A stretch of DNA of 64,000 nt from Thuidium tamariscinum (taxonomy: Eukaryota > Streptophyta > Bryopsida > Hypnales > Thuidiaceae): assembly GCA_947034885.2 (NCBI GenBank), contig OX344754.2, positions 22,338,501 through 22,402,500 on the forward strand, written 5' to 3'. The translations under genes and the position numbers were made by a program. This document shows, piece after piece, positions 48,886 through 61,097 of the stretch (positions within the stretch are counted from its first letter, which is position 1; every line of letters begins with the position of its first letter). Under the pieces are notes generated by a model. That model did no database searches, was not told the DNA's origin, and saw nothing but the letters and a program-made list of their open reading frames with translations.

Positions 48886-50116
48886 TTGTACTTAAGAGAC
48901 CTAGGTTTTAGTCATATACGATGAGGTCTTCAGGCATCATCAACTGCTGACCCTCGACATCAAGAATCCACTAAATAACTAATAAATATGTGGACCACCA
49001 CAAATAACTTACCTTTGATAAATTTGACAAGTAACGGATCCTGATGTTGCTTCCTGCAACATCTCATCAGTTATTTTGCTCCGAGCGAAACCAATAACAG
49101 TAAAATACTACAACCAAATAAGGTTGTGAGAAATTAATTTAAAACATTCACAAAGAAATAATAGTAGATAAAACTAGGCAACACCCACTCACTAAAAGCC
49201 CAGGAAGGAACATGAAAAATTCGATAACCAAAAGTTTCACACCATTCACTAGAATCATTAAGTTAGAAAAAATCCAAACAAATTGAAGAAATCGTTTGAT
49301 TAATTTATGACACATAAGAGCCCGTAATTAAATTGCAGCACGACTTCATCTCTAAAAAATGCAGTTCTGAACCTTAGGCAAGCAACCCTCACAGTAGAGA
49401 CCAAGTAATGCATTCAATTGCATTATGACATCTTGTACAGGAAATATTGCCAGTAGCACTAGAACAACATAAGCATTCAACAAATTCCAGTCTATAAATG
49501 GAAATTCTAGACCTTCAAACCCTAACTACTTCGAATACCACAACATTCCCTGTGTTCCTTCCGAAGTAAGCTACAATGTTGACTTCTACTTCATTGCTTA
49601 CCAAACTTTTTACTTGTGCCGTCATCAACGTCTACCACAAGAAAAAACGTCATACTAACACTTGTCAGCATCATTTCGACAACTACGGAGCACTCTTCCT
49701 TGCCCAGGTCTACAAAAATCGTTTAGTCACGATTAGTGGAATCCAACAATTCAGAGCATGCAGTTTTTATTCTAGGATTTCCTTCAGCGACTATTCTTCA
49801 ATAAACAAATTTACTACTTTCCATTCTCAACATTCCACGCTTTCGTGACACCAAAAAAAACGTCCAAGGTTTAGGCCTACAGCTTTATCAAGTGCAATTA
49901 CCATGTCCTTCTCGGCAAATACCATTTCAAACCTAAACCTACAGAACTTGTTAGAATCCCACTTTTGGCCTTACCAAACATCTGAATACAAACTACTCTA
50001 GCCTTTATCGCTGCAACAACACTTAAAATTCTGAAGACCTAGAAGGAATTTCATTCTGCTTAAAAACTCACAGTGATGAATATCGCTGGACACCTTCTAC
50101 GAGGGTTATTCTCCCC
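48886..50116. other. Unassigned stretch between G6PD and TNP2 remnants
   Basis: It may hold remnants of upstream G6PD exons, but I could not read any with confidence. A 90-codon plus frame at 49576-49848 has no recognisable features. Confidence 0.3.
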
Positions 50117-52372
50117 CTATCTGCGTACTCCACGGCGCCTAAGCCTGCCCCGACCCTGCACTTGTGGCCGCTCTCCGTTCATAAGCGTGTTCAAGCGAGC
50201 GATTTCTGCTTCCGGAACAGCCTCGCCATCCAATCGAATTATTGGTCGGAATTCGGGAGCATTCAAGTCCATAGGTAGGTTGAGTCCACCATAAGCATCA
50301 GAAATCCCCAAAATTTGCTCGTCTTCGGCATCGACCACTCGTCTAGACCTTGCCTCCTTCTGCAGCACTACCTTCCACCCTGGCTGCCTCCAGTCGTCTA
50401 TAAAAAAAACCTATGCACATTCAACACTCCAAAGAGTCATTTTCTCTCTTCATTTCAGAAGCCAAAATGATAAATAATTAATGCAAAACACACTTTGAGC
50501 AACAATCCCTGATTCCCTGTTACTCTGTTCGTTGCGTTCTCTTTATTAGTCTTCACTCAATGCCAAACCCTACCCTTCTCTTCTGCAACTCTTAAAAAAA
50601 CGAACAATGAACGTGTTGACATGATTTGAGGCAATGTCACTGAAGACAACATAATTTCACTCCAACACAGATGAAAATTCAATTCTCTTAACACAATAAG
50701 GGCCACTAAAACACGAAAAGTAACTAATAGACTTCCCTCATCCTCTCTTCTCAAATAACGGCCTACTACTATTTTTTTGTTAAAACTAACCTGCCGAACT
50801 GTTGCGGGTTAAACGTAAGGTTCCCTTGCCGCTGCAATTCTATCATTAAAACGAACTGTCGTGAATCCATAATCATCCACCCTTGTTGAGGATTGCTCTC
50901 CGTCGGTGTTTCGTATCCAAGAACCCTGCATCACTATTCTTCTTCTAGCAAAGTATCGGACCACTATAATATCCTTCAAAACCCCAACCATACTTACACC
51001 AGCAGTGCGTCCGTCTTCAGCGCCAAAAAAACATGCAATACCGTAGTCTTGCGTAACATATCCAAATTGAACGCCATCTTCGAAAACCCTATAGTGATTT
51101 CCATATGCCCACATGTGCTTGTAAGATTCGGCTTGCACGCTCGGTAATTCGGACAACCTCCGCAACTCAACATCGACAGTTGTTATTCCTTCTGTGTTGA
51201 TGAGGGATGTTGTGTAATTAGCGATCCACTCCACGAAGTCTAGGAGATCATCCCAAAGGTGAGCCGGGTAATTATATTGTTCCCTCCTTGACATCCCTCT
51301 CCCTAAGGCATGCCTTCGGTACAACTGCCGCTCCCTTTCCAATGACTCATTTTCTTCATTGTAGATTCTGCAATTCATTATCAAATTTATGAGCAATTTA
51401 TAATTTAAAAAAAATTCAAAACTTTCAAAGGTCATTGATTCAAATGACAATAATGAACATGTAAATACCTCCAAGGCTCTGTTGTTGCGGTAGAATTCCT
51501 GATGATCCAAGAATGTATTGTACGACGCTCTTCAGGGGTCAACAATTTCTCCTCCATGCTACCCATCAAAACTTCTCCATTATCTGCAAGTTCTTCATCA
51601 TCGTCCCAAACTCTTCTTTTCGTATGGGTATACAACTTAAAATATTCTGTACAAAATCCCAAAGCCTCCTCATACATGTACGCATTGGCTATACAAGCCT
51701 CAGGCCTCGATCTCTTCCGAATATACCTTTTGAAAAAGCCCATTTGCCTCTCTATAGGATAACACCATGCATTTGCAATTGGGCCACATTGTTTAATTTG
51801 CTTGGCCAAATGAATTGGCAAATGCCACATTACGTCAAAGGCAGAGGGTGGAAACCAAACCTCCAATAGGCAAACTGTCTCAGCTGCATATACCTCCAAA
51901 CTCTCCAACTCTTCAGGACTAAAAACTTTTTTGCACAACATTGTAAACAAACGTCCCAATCTGATAATAGCCATCCGTGGTCCAGGGTTCATAAGGTGCC
52001 TCAAGCAAACTGGAAAAATGAATTGTAAGAGGATATGATAGTCGTGAGACTTCATATTTCCTAGTTTATTCTTCAAAATATGCTTTTTCATATTACCACA
52101 ATAACCAGTTGGAAGTGATATTCCTGCAATTTGTTGTAAGAGAATTGTTTGTTCTTCTTTCGTTAACACATATGGAGCCTGTGGCTTCACAAAATTACCG
52201 TTCCCATCTACATCCCTTCGAACCCATAAATGTGGTTTAATTTGCTCTTCCTCCATATCTCGACGACATGCGGCACTGTCTGAGATGCCAAATAAAAACT
52301 TTAACATACCTTCACATATGTTTTTCTCAATATGCATTATATCCATCAAATGTCGAAAAGGGAGTTGCTGCA
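50117..52372 (-). pseudogene. CACTA (En/Spm) TNP2-type transposase remnant
   Basis: Minus strand. The exon from 52372 starts after a CTGCAG acceptor with QLPFRHLMDIMHIEKNICEG, the standard junction before the DUF4218 domain. The domain continues with KSHDYHILLQ, FPPSAFDVMWHL and CYPIERQMGFFKRYIRKRSR, ending near 51430. The next segment (51510-50809) carries a DUF4216-like pattern: YGNHYRVFEDGVQFGYVTQD, then VGVLKDIIVVRYFARRRIV and DDYGFTTVRF. A final piece from about 50410 reads DDWRQPGWKVVLQKEARSR, the usual C-terminal element. The Transposase_21 catalytic core that should precede the first exon is missing, and a frame change follows EPYV near 50810. So it cannot make an active transposase. 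Confidence 0.85.
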
Positions 52373-52554
52373 GTACAACAACAAAACTTAGTCACTATTG
52401 CCTTAACAAATATTTCTTACTATACATGATTGTATTCATTGCCGGTTTCATACAAATTATTATTTTCATTTAAACTTGTGCTAAGAAGTGCTTTGCTTCA
52501 CAATCCTAATATGCTCAACTGTATAAAAGGTTTTTACTTTTAGATTTTAAAAAT

Positions 52555-53300
52555 TTATAATATCACCTCAACTAATTTGAAGCTACATTTGTGACCATTA
52601 TTCACTATTAAATACTCCCTAAAAAATATTTTTAATTCAAATTGCAATATTGCAGCAGTCGAATGACGAGTGCCTCTTCTACAACCTCGTCCCCGTCCTC
52701 GAATTTGGGTTGTGAATGGAGAATTCGACTGTGAATTCACGTAACCTCCAAATTGATGATCCTGCCTACCATGATTACGCTCGCCTCCCCTTGCGCCCCT
52801 TTGAGAATGTCGTAGGGACTCTGTGGCATTGAAATTACTTCCCTTCTCATCAAGTTGTTGAGTTGCCACCCTTATCTCCTGCGAATTCAAAATTTCCTCT
52901 AGTATGTGGTTGAATTGACCGTTGATGTCTCCTTTCAACGCTTAGTGCATTGTAAGGGTGGCCCGCTCCTGACTTTGGTGAAGCTGCGGAAATTGTTTGG
53001 GAGGGCCCAGAAGATGATCCACGGACGTCGTCCCCATGCTTTTCTCCTTTATGGTGGACCGTGCTAGCATCCGGGTAGCAGTTGATTGCCGAGCTAGATT
53101 CTTCATTAAGGTATTGTGGCCAATATTTAGTCCTCATAAATGTATTCAGGAAATTAGGAATCTCCTAGGATGTCCCTCGGGGTAAAGATGAGACCACCCT
53201 AGCAACCTCGCAATTTGGCGCCTGCAAAGGTTTCGCCAATTGTGAGTTGTTGGGTAAGTAGGCCACTGGTGTTTCTCTACAGGGCGAGCTAAATTGAGCA
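52555..53300 (-). pseudogene. Unrecognised coding-like remnant upstream of TNP2 fragment
   Basis: Minus-strand frames in sequence read VEKHQWPTYPTTHNWRNLCR near 53280-53220, then WPQYLNEESSS (53137-52850), then an RGRGRGCRRGTRH region (52938-52555). They need frame changes to join and match no family that I know. Basic, Gly/Arg-rich ends suggest a nucleic-acid-binding protein, possibly the companion ORF of a transposon. Confidence 0.3.
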
Positions 53301-54270
53301 AGTAATCCTCCTGCAAGCAATTTACAACCTTTTAGGCAATGACTAGGCTCTCTGAACTGCCGAGCGCCTAATAATATAGCTTATCTTATACTGTGAAGAC
53401 TTCCTCCGCTGCCGCTCTCCCCGCCCACAAAGCAGTTGTCATGACCATGGCGCTGGAACACAGGAAACGAAACACCGTATTGCATGCACTCACAATCGTG
53501 GAGAAGGTAGGGTGCACCGTGGTGTAATTTCTACACTTAGTGGCCCCCATAAACCCTAAATGAAGCTGAGAATTCCGTATTCCACGATGAGGAGCACCTC
53601 CGATCATCATACAGAACCAAATGTGGAGAGGATGTTTCACCCCACGATGAGAATTTCGTACTGACAAAGCCCCCATGTCTGCCTATTGAAATCGTAAATG
53701 TCATCACAATGCAGCCCTAAACTTGAGTTGAAGCAAGCATATCTGGATTCATGAAATCGTGCACCGTGCTAGCGTCGCCGTCGCCACCCTTGAGCCCCTT
53801 GGAAAACCAATCCTCTCCAACAAAATGCACTCAAAGCCTCAACGCCCTTGAGTGCACCAAACAGATGTCTCCACAAGGCCGTTGGAATTGTGCTTGTGTC
53901 GCTATCAAATAGCCCTACGCCCCCACCTCGCACGGAACCCTAAACCACCACGACAATCACTCCAACTCCAGACGCTAACCTCAATGGAGTACTGAATTAG
54001 TGTGGGCGAATCCAAGGCTAACGGTCTGTGACCGGTCCTAGCAGGTCAAAAATCGGATAGGCCCTCACAACCGCCATGTCCGATTTTTGGGTGTTTGTAT
54101 GCAAACGCCAATTTCACATGTATGGAGCATGTTGTTTCTTGATCAAACTGCACATTCACATACCCCTTCCCACATTGCACATTTCAAGTTTCCACCTTAT
54201 CTTCATTGCTATCACAGTTCGGGTGCTACAGCGGTTCTTCAATCCACAGGGGCCAGATTTTGGCCTCTTC
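53301..54270. other. Right subterminal region of the composite element
   Basis: A 96-codon minus frame (53386-53676) reads ALWAGRAAAEEVFTV at its end but is unrecognised. Near 54050-54090 a hairpin with AAAAATCGGA arms lies about 190 bp from the right terminus. No other gene is seen. Confidence 0.35.
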
Positions 54271-54286
54271 GGCTGTGAGGGGTTAA
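54271..54286. repeat. Right terminal inverted repeat with TTAA
   Basis: GGCTGTGAGGGG then TTAA, exact inverse of 39306-39321. It sets the right border of the composite piggyBac-type element. Confidence 0.78.
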
Positions 54287-57250
54287 TCCAATAACACCGG
54301 TAGTACCAATTTGTAGTATTTGGATGATGATGAGGTAGTTTGTAGAGAGATTGAAAGCAATTTTTCATCCATGTTTTGTTTGTTGACCTTTCATGGAGGG
54401 TTATGAAAAGTACCTAATTGACTTTGTAGTCTTCGTAGTGTCTTCATGGTGTCTTCTATACTTCACACATATAATTGTAACTTCATCTCTGAAACATGAA
54501 CAAATTTTTTTTATACATATCTAGTTCTAAAATGGCAACAAACTAATTCAATGATGGGCAATGAGGCTTGAAATCAGTGGTTATAGGTCCGTCCTTTAAA
54601 GGTTAATTAAAGAAAGGTAACGTGTGTTGTAGGATCATGAGACTCTTTAACTATGTGGACCATTTGAGAGTTGAGACACCCTCTTCTTCTCAAGGAGGAA
54701 AGAGAGACCAGGGACTTCATGCAAGTTCGTGGCGCGCAGTGGATACGAGGGGAACACACACAAATCGTCTGCGTGGAAATTAATCATCGATCTGGATTGG
54801 ACCTCACGGGGAATTTTAGACGAAGCCTTGATCGAATGTGTGCTCCAGCGATCTCCTCCGAACTTAACAATCTGGCTCATCCAGACAAAGGAGCAACGAA
54901 GCCGAATCAGTCTCTGATTTTTAGAGGCCACACGTACTATCCGATCCCAGATACCCCCCCGAGTGGGATTGATTGATGCTAAGACGACGGAACACAAGCA
55001 AACTCGGAACAACGAGAAGATTGAAACTAAGCACAGAAAAAACTGTAGACTGTCTGTATAACTCTAGATTGAGAACACGGTTTCATTTCAGTTGCCAAAT
55101 ATTTGACATAAGACATAAGTGTTCGATATTCAGGTGGAAGTGTGCAAATTAACCCCTCAAACTGAATAAAAAACGTAAGAGCCCTGAGCAATGAAAGACA
55201 TTTCCTAACCAGTAGCCCCGTGCTACATTTGAGAAGCAATGCTTGAAATGATAACTAAGAAACTTGTCGATGAACACCAGGGGAAGGAGCTTCAATGCAT
55301 CGCAAGTTATTTAAGAGTCCCAGACCGAAGCTCATGAATGTTCTGTCGAGGACGGATTTGCGCTTCTCAAGATCGGTAGCTGGTTCTGAACCATTCCATG
55401 TCTGAGTGCAGATGGGCCGGGGAGAAAAGATGCACTACTACTAAAAAATTTCAGCGTATGAACTCTGAAGAATCAGAGAAATTTATTGAATCAAGTAAAA
55501 CGCAAGTTAGTTAGAATACTAAATTCTAACGTACTTCCATCAGGTTTCGATATATCCACTATAGTAAATTCTTGCTTACTGTAAATTGTACATTCCAGAA
55601 GAGGCACTGCAGACATTGAACATGAATTTACAGCTTCATCTGAAGTTAAGGTTCCAGCACGGCAAGCTGGATCGTTTGAAGTATTGTCTCTCTCAGTTTC
55701 GTCTTAGCTTCCGACTCAACACCAATTAATGCAAGGCGTCTTCATAAGCTCTTGAATCCTGATCATGGGGTTCATTGCTCGTTCACCCTTCTCCCAGCCA
55801 GCCATGAGATTCTAAACCGATGCATGAATTCGTTCAACGCCGACTGAATTGTAACGACAAACGCAACCGCACAAAAGAGTGATACCACACATCTTCTCTC
55901 CAATCGATGAATCCATCATGGCTTGGGTCCCGCCCTTGTGACGTGGACCTCAAGCTACAAGCCAGATTCTGGCCTTATTATTTTTTAACCCTTCAAAGGA
56001 CCTGACTGGTGATGACAGATGACTGTGGAAATCATTCATTTTGATACAGTGCAAATCTTTGGTTTACAAAAATTCAAAAGGAATCATTCGAAGTCAAACT
56101 AGTGTTGAAGATCTCCTGTATCTAGGAGGAAGAGTTGCAATTCTTGTTCCACATATAAAGATTCTATGTAGTCCATTGGGCACAAAATGTTAAACAAAGC
56201 CACAAGTAATACCATACATCTTTTCTCTAAACACCTATGATGGGCAAAACATGTAAGTGCAACAAGCAAAAGAACCTATGACATACAAAGCATGGAGGCA
56301 CGACGTGCAAAATCCCCCCCATGATGAGCAAAATCCCCGTGATGTGCAAACCACGTAAGAATCAAGTACAAACTAACCCTCCATGATACCTAAAACTTAC
56401 TCCTATGACAAACACCTAGGTATGGATCCTATGCATCAATCCATGCTCTAATTTCTTTTTAAATATAGGGATTTGGCTACATTTATAGCTACAATCAATG
56501 TCTTGTGTGATAGTGATGAAAAATGTCAACATTCCATTACTTTAATACTTTGAACACTTCAAAACACGCAATCTAAAATCTAAATTTGTCATAGATTTTT
56601 GAAATCTATATATTCTAGATGTTTGAAATCTACACCTAGTCAAGATGTTTTAAACAATATAGTTTGAAATGTATACCTATTATAGATTATTTGAGATCTA
56701 TAAGAGTCTTAGATGTTAGAAAATTAGTCTATACATTTCTTGGATGTTAGTTTTTATTTTTGATTGCATGTTCTGAAGTGTACAAAGTGTCAAAGTAATG
56801 AAATGTTGTCATTTTAATGAAATTTGCCATTGTTGTATTAAAATTTAAAATAATTATTTCAATTTTTTTGTGATTTGTGTTTTTTATTTTGTAATTTGTA
56901 ATTTTTTATTTTATAATTTGTAATTTTTATTTTGTGTTTTGTGATTTGTATTTAGCATTGCAAAGACAACTCTATAAATACACACATGGTGGTGGGAGGC
57001 AAGACAAACAATGTGGGATTTGTAAATTAGTTCATAGTTTAAAAAAAACCAAAGTTGATGTCCTGCAGCAGGACGACCTAATGCAAACAATGTTTTGCAG
57101 AGTCGCTGTTCTGTGCAGCTACGCGATCAGCCGAGTCCCATGATCCAAGATGGATCTAACAACGGCCAACTGGGCTAGGCCCACTTTCAATTACAGGATT
57201 TAACGTCGCGCCTAACCGTGCCCCCTGGAAATTCACCTAAATTTTTACTA
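54287..57250. other. Repeat ends and unassigned DNA
   Basis: 54420-54612 looks like the right end of a TTAA-family element (GGTCCGTCCTTTAAAGG then TTAA), matching 62480-62660. Around 55985, TTAACCCTTCAAAGGACC looks like a left end of the same family. Between them is about 1.4 kb of balanced composition with a 121-codon minus frame (54647-55012) that I do not recognise. 56870-56960 is a TAATTTGT/ATTTTG-rich simple repeat. No gene is supported. Confidence 0.4.
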
Positions 57251-57497
57251 AGGTAGGTACACCCAAAAGCACCTTGTTCCTAAAAGTGCCATCTACAGTG
57301 CACATACATTTCCAAAATTAGTCATGTTCACAGACTTTAATCGTTAATAACTTTCGCATACGGTATCCAAATCCTACGTTCTTTAATGCGTTGGAACATG
57401 CTTTCACTTGCCAACAAGACTACATAAAAATCTGAACTAGCTAATAATAGTAACTAGGCATAGAATGAATAAGTGCCGCTTTTGAGTGTACCTACCT
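57251..57497. mobile_element. MITE, second AGGTAGGTACAC copy, TA duplication
   Basis: Inverted relative of 18179-18451: AGGTAGGTACACCCAAAAG at the left and its inverse at the right, with TA outside both ends (57249-57250, 57498-57499). 247 bp. The interior matches in reverse, for example the GCATGTTCCAACGCA region. Confidence 0.8.
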
Positions 57498-57499
57498 TA

Positions 57500-58270
57500 A
57501 CAGCAGGTAGGAACGTACCGTTAGTGTCTTGCTCACTTTTTGGCAACCAGTCCCCGCCACCTGGACTTGGAATCACTCGTACAGATTTGCTGAGCTCTCC
57601 GACACGTCATGCTCCTGTCACCGGGCTGCAGGGCTGCACGCACAGAAGATACCAAGCCGTGTTTTTTTTAATCAATTTTTATTTCAATTTTTATTTCAAT
57701 TTTACTTGAAGGGGATCTGGACCGAGGTTAGGCGCCACACAAATTTACTTTTGAAGCAAAATTTGGCTCCAAGTTAGGAATCAATGTGAGCTGAATGGCT
57801 TCAGAACAAATCAATAAAACAGTATATCTTTGACAATTTGAGTTCTTGGATTGATGCAAAACAAGGCAACCATGTTTATAAGAGTGGTGCAAAATGGGAT
57901 GCACAATTATACATAAATTAGGTAGATTGTAGCTCACGAGTTTATGCATATTAACTACAACTCATTCATGTACTTGGGCTTCAAAGTCTAACTATCTTCC
58001 TGAGTCATGTGTATGAAGTTTGAAATGCTTTCAACAACAAAAATGCAACCTCAAAGATTTTAATTGAGAAGAAAAGTCAACGAGGATCTAAAAGAAGAAA
58101 ATTGTGGCTACAAAAGATTGACGTGGTGGAACTTGGTGATAGGATGAAGGTGCCCTTACACATGTTGCTACAATTTGTATCCATACCTCAAACTTTGGTA
58201 TGATTTGGGCGACTATAGATAAAAATATTGTTGAACCAACATGTAAACAAGTGGCGACAAGGTGATAGAT
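57500..58270. repeat. Dispersed repeat block shared with 17000-17780
   Basis: 57500-57650 is a reversed piece of the GTGCTCAGCAAAACTGTACG family. 57700-58265 matches 17200-17780 in direct orientation. So the two loci share modules in different arrangements. Non-coding. Confidence 0.65.
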
Positions 58271-60177
58271 TAGACACATACTTCCATTTTCTAGACTTTA
58301 ATCTATTTCTGCTTAATAATTTTCTTGAAGAATAAAAATCACCTTCTTCTCTTATGAGTTTTCATTAGACTCTCAATTCAATTCTTCATGATAAATTTAA
58401 AAAAATTCAAACTCCTTACTAATACAAAAAAATTTAAAGTAAAAAATATTCAAAGTCTTATAACCTAATCATGCCAAATGCAAAATAACATGTTCTCTTT
58501 ATACCCAAATATCTTGCAATCTATGAAGCCAACATTTTCAAATTTTCATCTTCACATTGAATTATACAAATCTAGTGCAAGATTTTCCAATTGGATGTGC
58601 AAAAACTTCACAAAATAAATTTGCTCTTTGTAATAGGAATAGCAATTCTAAGTGCCTTTTGATAGAGAAAAGGTCTAATCATATGTTAAGCCCACAATGT
58701 TGATGGGAACCAAAGAAATGTCCTATTTGAAGAATGGAAATCCTCTAAGGTAGAACCACCCATAATCTATCATTTAAGGTATTGTAGACATGATTTGGTG
58801 TGGTGCAAGGCAAAGCAAATATTTTCAAAGGTGCAATGATAGAAATCTCTTGGATTGCAAAAACTTTGGTAATTTCATCATACAAATTGATATTACTACA
58901 AATTTTGAAAGGCAATAAGTGATTGAGACCCGTAGTAAATCTCTGAACTCTTTGATTTTTCATTATTCAAAATAGGGTGATTGCAAAAAACACTTGTCCT
59001 ATTTTTTGTCCCCTTGCTTTAGGATATGTGTTTTTTTACTCATAACTTTTGTGTCGTTTGTCCATTTTATACGAAACTTGAAATGGAAGTACACATAAGA
59101 ATTTTAGACATAATGTAATTTTTTGAATTTAAAAAAAATTACTATTTTTAAACAAACTCCAATTGGATGTCTACCTAGGCCATTGGGGGGGGGGGGGTAG
59201 ATCTATTTTTGACCCAAAAATTAAAATTTTAAGCTCAAAATTGTCATTCGAGGACTTTTCCTAAAGTTACACAAGACCAAATTTTTTAAAATTAAAATAG
59301 CTAATTGTCCAACCACTATAAGGGAAATGGGCCCTAATTTACAGAAATTTTGACAGAATAGTGTCCGAAATGACAACCACAACTTGTGAAATTTTGCTTT
59401 TTGTCAATACAGTCAATATTGCAATGTCTGTCAAATTTCTTGTCAATATTCTTGTCAATTTCTCAATCAATTTTGACAAACAAAGTTAATGTTTTTCTAG
59501 AAATCCAAGAAATTTTTATATACAATTTTTATTTTAGATTCAAAATGATGTAGCTATCATTTACTAACTTTATAAGAAATTATACCTCATTACAATCTTT
59601 AACCATTCACCATCAACACCTTAATATTATTTGTCTTTAAGGGAGAGATACTCCCTATATATATGAGGAGGTCGGAGGTCGGAGGTCGACCAACCCATAT
59701 GGGATATGTGATTTTTTGAAGTTGTGAGTTCATAGTGAAGTTAGAAATCCGTAATTTTGTAATAAAACTAAGATTTTAAACCTCATTTGAGCATAGTAGA
59801 ATGTCTTTTTTCAAAAAAACTTTGAACTATGACTAGTTAGAATATGAATTGGAGTTTCAAGTTCAAAAATTCTTTTGACATTTCAAGTTTTCAATCAAAA
59901 TTTATAGGCAGATTTCAAAGAGGAAGTTTCAAAAAATATAATAAGGACAATTTCAAACACTTCTTTGAGATTTCATAACTTTTGATTGGAAACTTGAAAT
60001 GTCAAAAGAATTTTTGAATGCAAAACTTGAGTTTATTTTTTAACTAATGTTAGTTCAATTTTTTTATTTTAAAAACACATTCTTCTATGCCTAAATGAGG
60101 TTTGAAGTCCTACTTTCAACACAATTCCTATTACTAACTTAATGTGTCAGGGGTTAACTAAATTCTAGCATTTTCAT
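58271..60177. other. AT-rich stretch with repeat fragments
   Basis: 58745-58930 is a copy of the repeat at 1880-2160. 58975-59100 begins GGGTGATTGCAA and resembles the end of the MITE at 44944-45676. A run of 12-13 G lies at about 59186-59198. GGAGGTC is repeated three times near 59672-59692. No gene is seen. Confidence 0.5.
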
Positions 60178-60415
60178 AAGTGGCCAAGTAAGGGGTCGGT
60201 TCACCCCGGCCATTCTTAGGGCCTCCTTCCATGTACTCTCGTGGGCCGGTAAAACCTGCCAATCATTGGTGTGATGGGACTCCCCAATAACCAGCCCCCC
60301 ATTCCACCGTTGATCAGTGGGCTTCACCGGCCCCTATTAGCAGCCGGTAAGTTAGCACATGAAGCCTGCCTTGAGGGGCAGGGAGAACTGACCCCCTTGC
60401 TCGGCCACTCGGGTA
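60178..60415. mobile_element. GC-rich foldback MITE
   Basis: AGTGGCCAAGTAAGGGGTCG at the left is imperfectly inverted at the right (CCCCCTTGCTCGGCCACTCG). An inner part, AGGGCCTCCTTCCATGT with GGGCCGGTAA, resembles the ends of the element at 5752-6047. About 240 bp, GC-rich in AT-rich surroundings. Confidence 0.65.
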
Positions 60416-60946
60416 AAATACTGTAATTTTTTATTTTTCACATAAATTTTTTTTTTGCAAATTTTGAATTCATATTTGCAATCAGAGACCCCGATTTAGC
60501 TAGGGGTGAAGAAAGTAGGGATGATCATGGCCCAAACTAGTTTTTTTTTGTTTTTGATTGCACCTCTAATAAAACATGGTAAGGCCAAGCGAGGGGGCCA
60601 ATCCACCCGGATCTGCCTTGAGGTGGTTTGCATGTTGATTTTTTTTCTGCGCGTCATCCTGACGTGCTTTGCCCTCATAGGTGGTTTACCTTTTAGTGAT
60701 ATTCCGAGTGCAAGTTGCACAAGGTGGCTCACCTTCGGAATGTTCCAAGAGCAAACTGCAAAGCCTTTGTTGATGCTGTTGTTTTGAAACCCATTTCTCT
60801 GCCAGAAAATGAGCACTCATGACGGAGACCAGGCGGGGCCCTCAGTTAGAAGAAGACGTAAGAAACACAGTAACTGAAATATTCAGAAATTGTTTGGGTT
60901 ACATTTGGCAAGGCCCACCCTGCCGGTTTTCTGGGACAGGGTGCCC

Positions 60947-60953
60947 TATATAA
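60947..60953 (+). promoter_or_regulatory. TATA box of MTPSL gene 4
   Basis: TATATAA about 150 bp before the ATG at 61098. Downstream AAGACTCCCCT and CTCATTGTTTTGA correspond to conserved bases in genes 1-3. Upstream CCCTGCCGGTTTTCTGGG is shared with gene 3. Confidence 0.72.
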
Positions 60954-61097
60954 GAAAGACTCCCCTGAGTCCCCTCATTGTTTTGATCAGGTCCCCGCTC
61001 CCCAGTCTGATAAGTTAGTAACTGAGCAGGTCAGGAGAGCTTTCTCACATTCAAGGCTTTCTCAAATTCCCTTGTGAGACCCGCCCTCCACTCCAGA

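Larger units (their letters stand above)
39310..54282. mobile_element. 14,973 bp piggyBac-type composite element
   Basis: CCCCTCACAGCC at 39310-39321 is repeated in perfect reverse at 54271-54282, and TTAA lies directly outside both ends (39306-39309, 54283-54286). These are the two diagnostic features of piggyBac insertion. A decayed piggyBac transposase lies inside, near the left end (40370-42698, minus strand), which strongly supports the call. Also inside are a G6PD pseudogene with introns, a CACTA TNP2 remnant, a 733 bp MITE and a CACTA-like hairpin terminus. The interior is less AT-rich than the flanks. A subterminal hairpin (AAAAATCGGA / TCCGATTTTT at about 54050 and 54080) sits near the right end. 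Confidence 0.78.

Noticed and set aside
54647-55012. 121-codon minus-strand frame as a gene
   Set aside because: No family recognised, no visible splice or promoter signals, overlapped by frames on the other strand. Left as unassigned.
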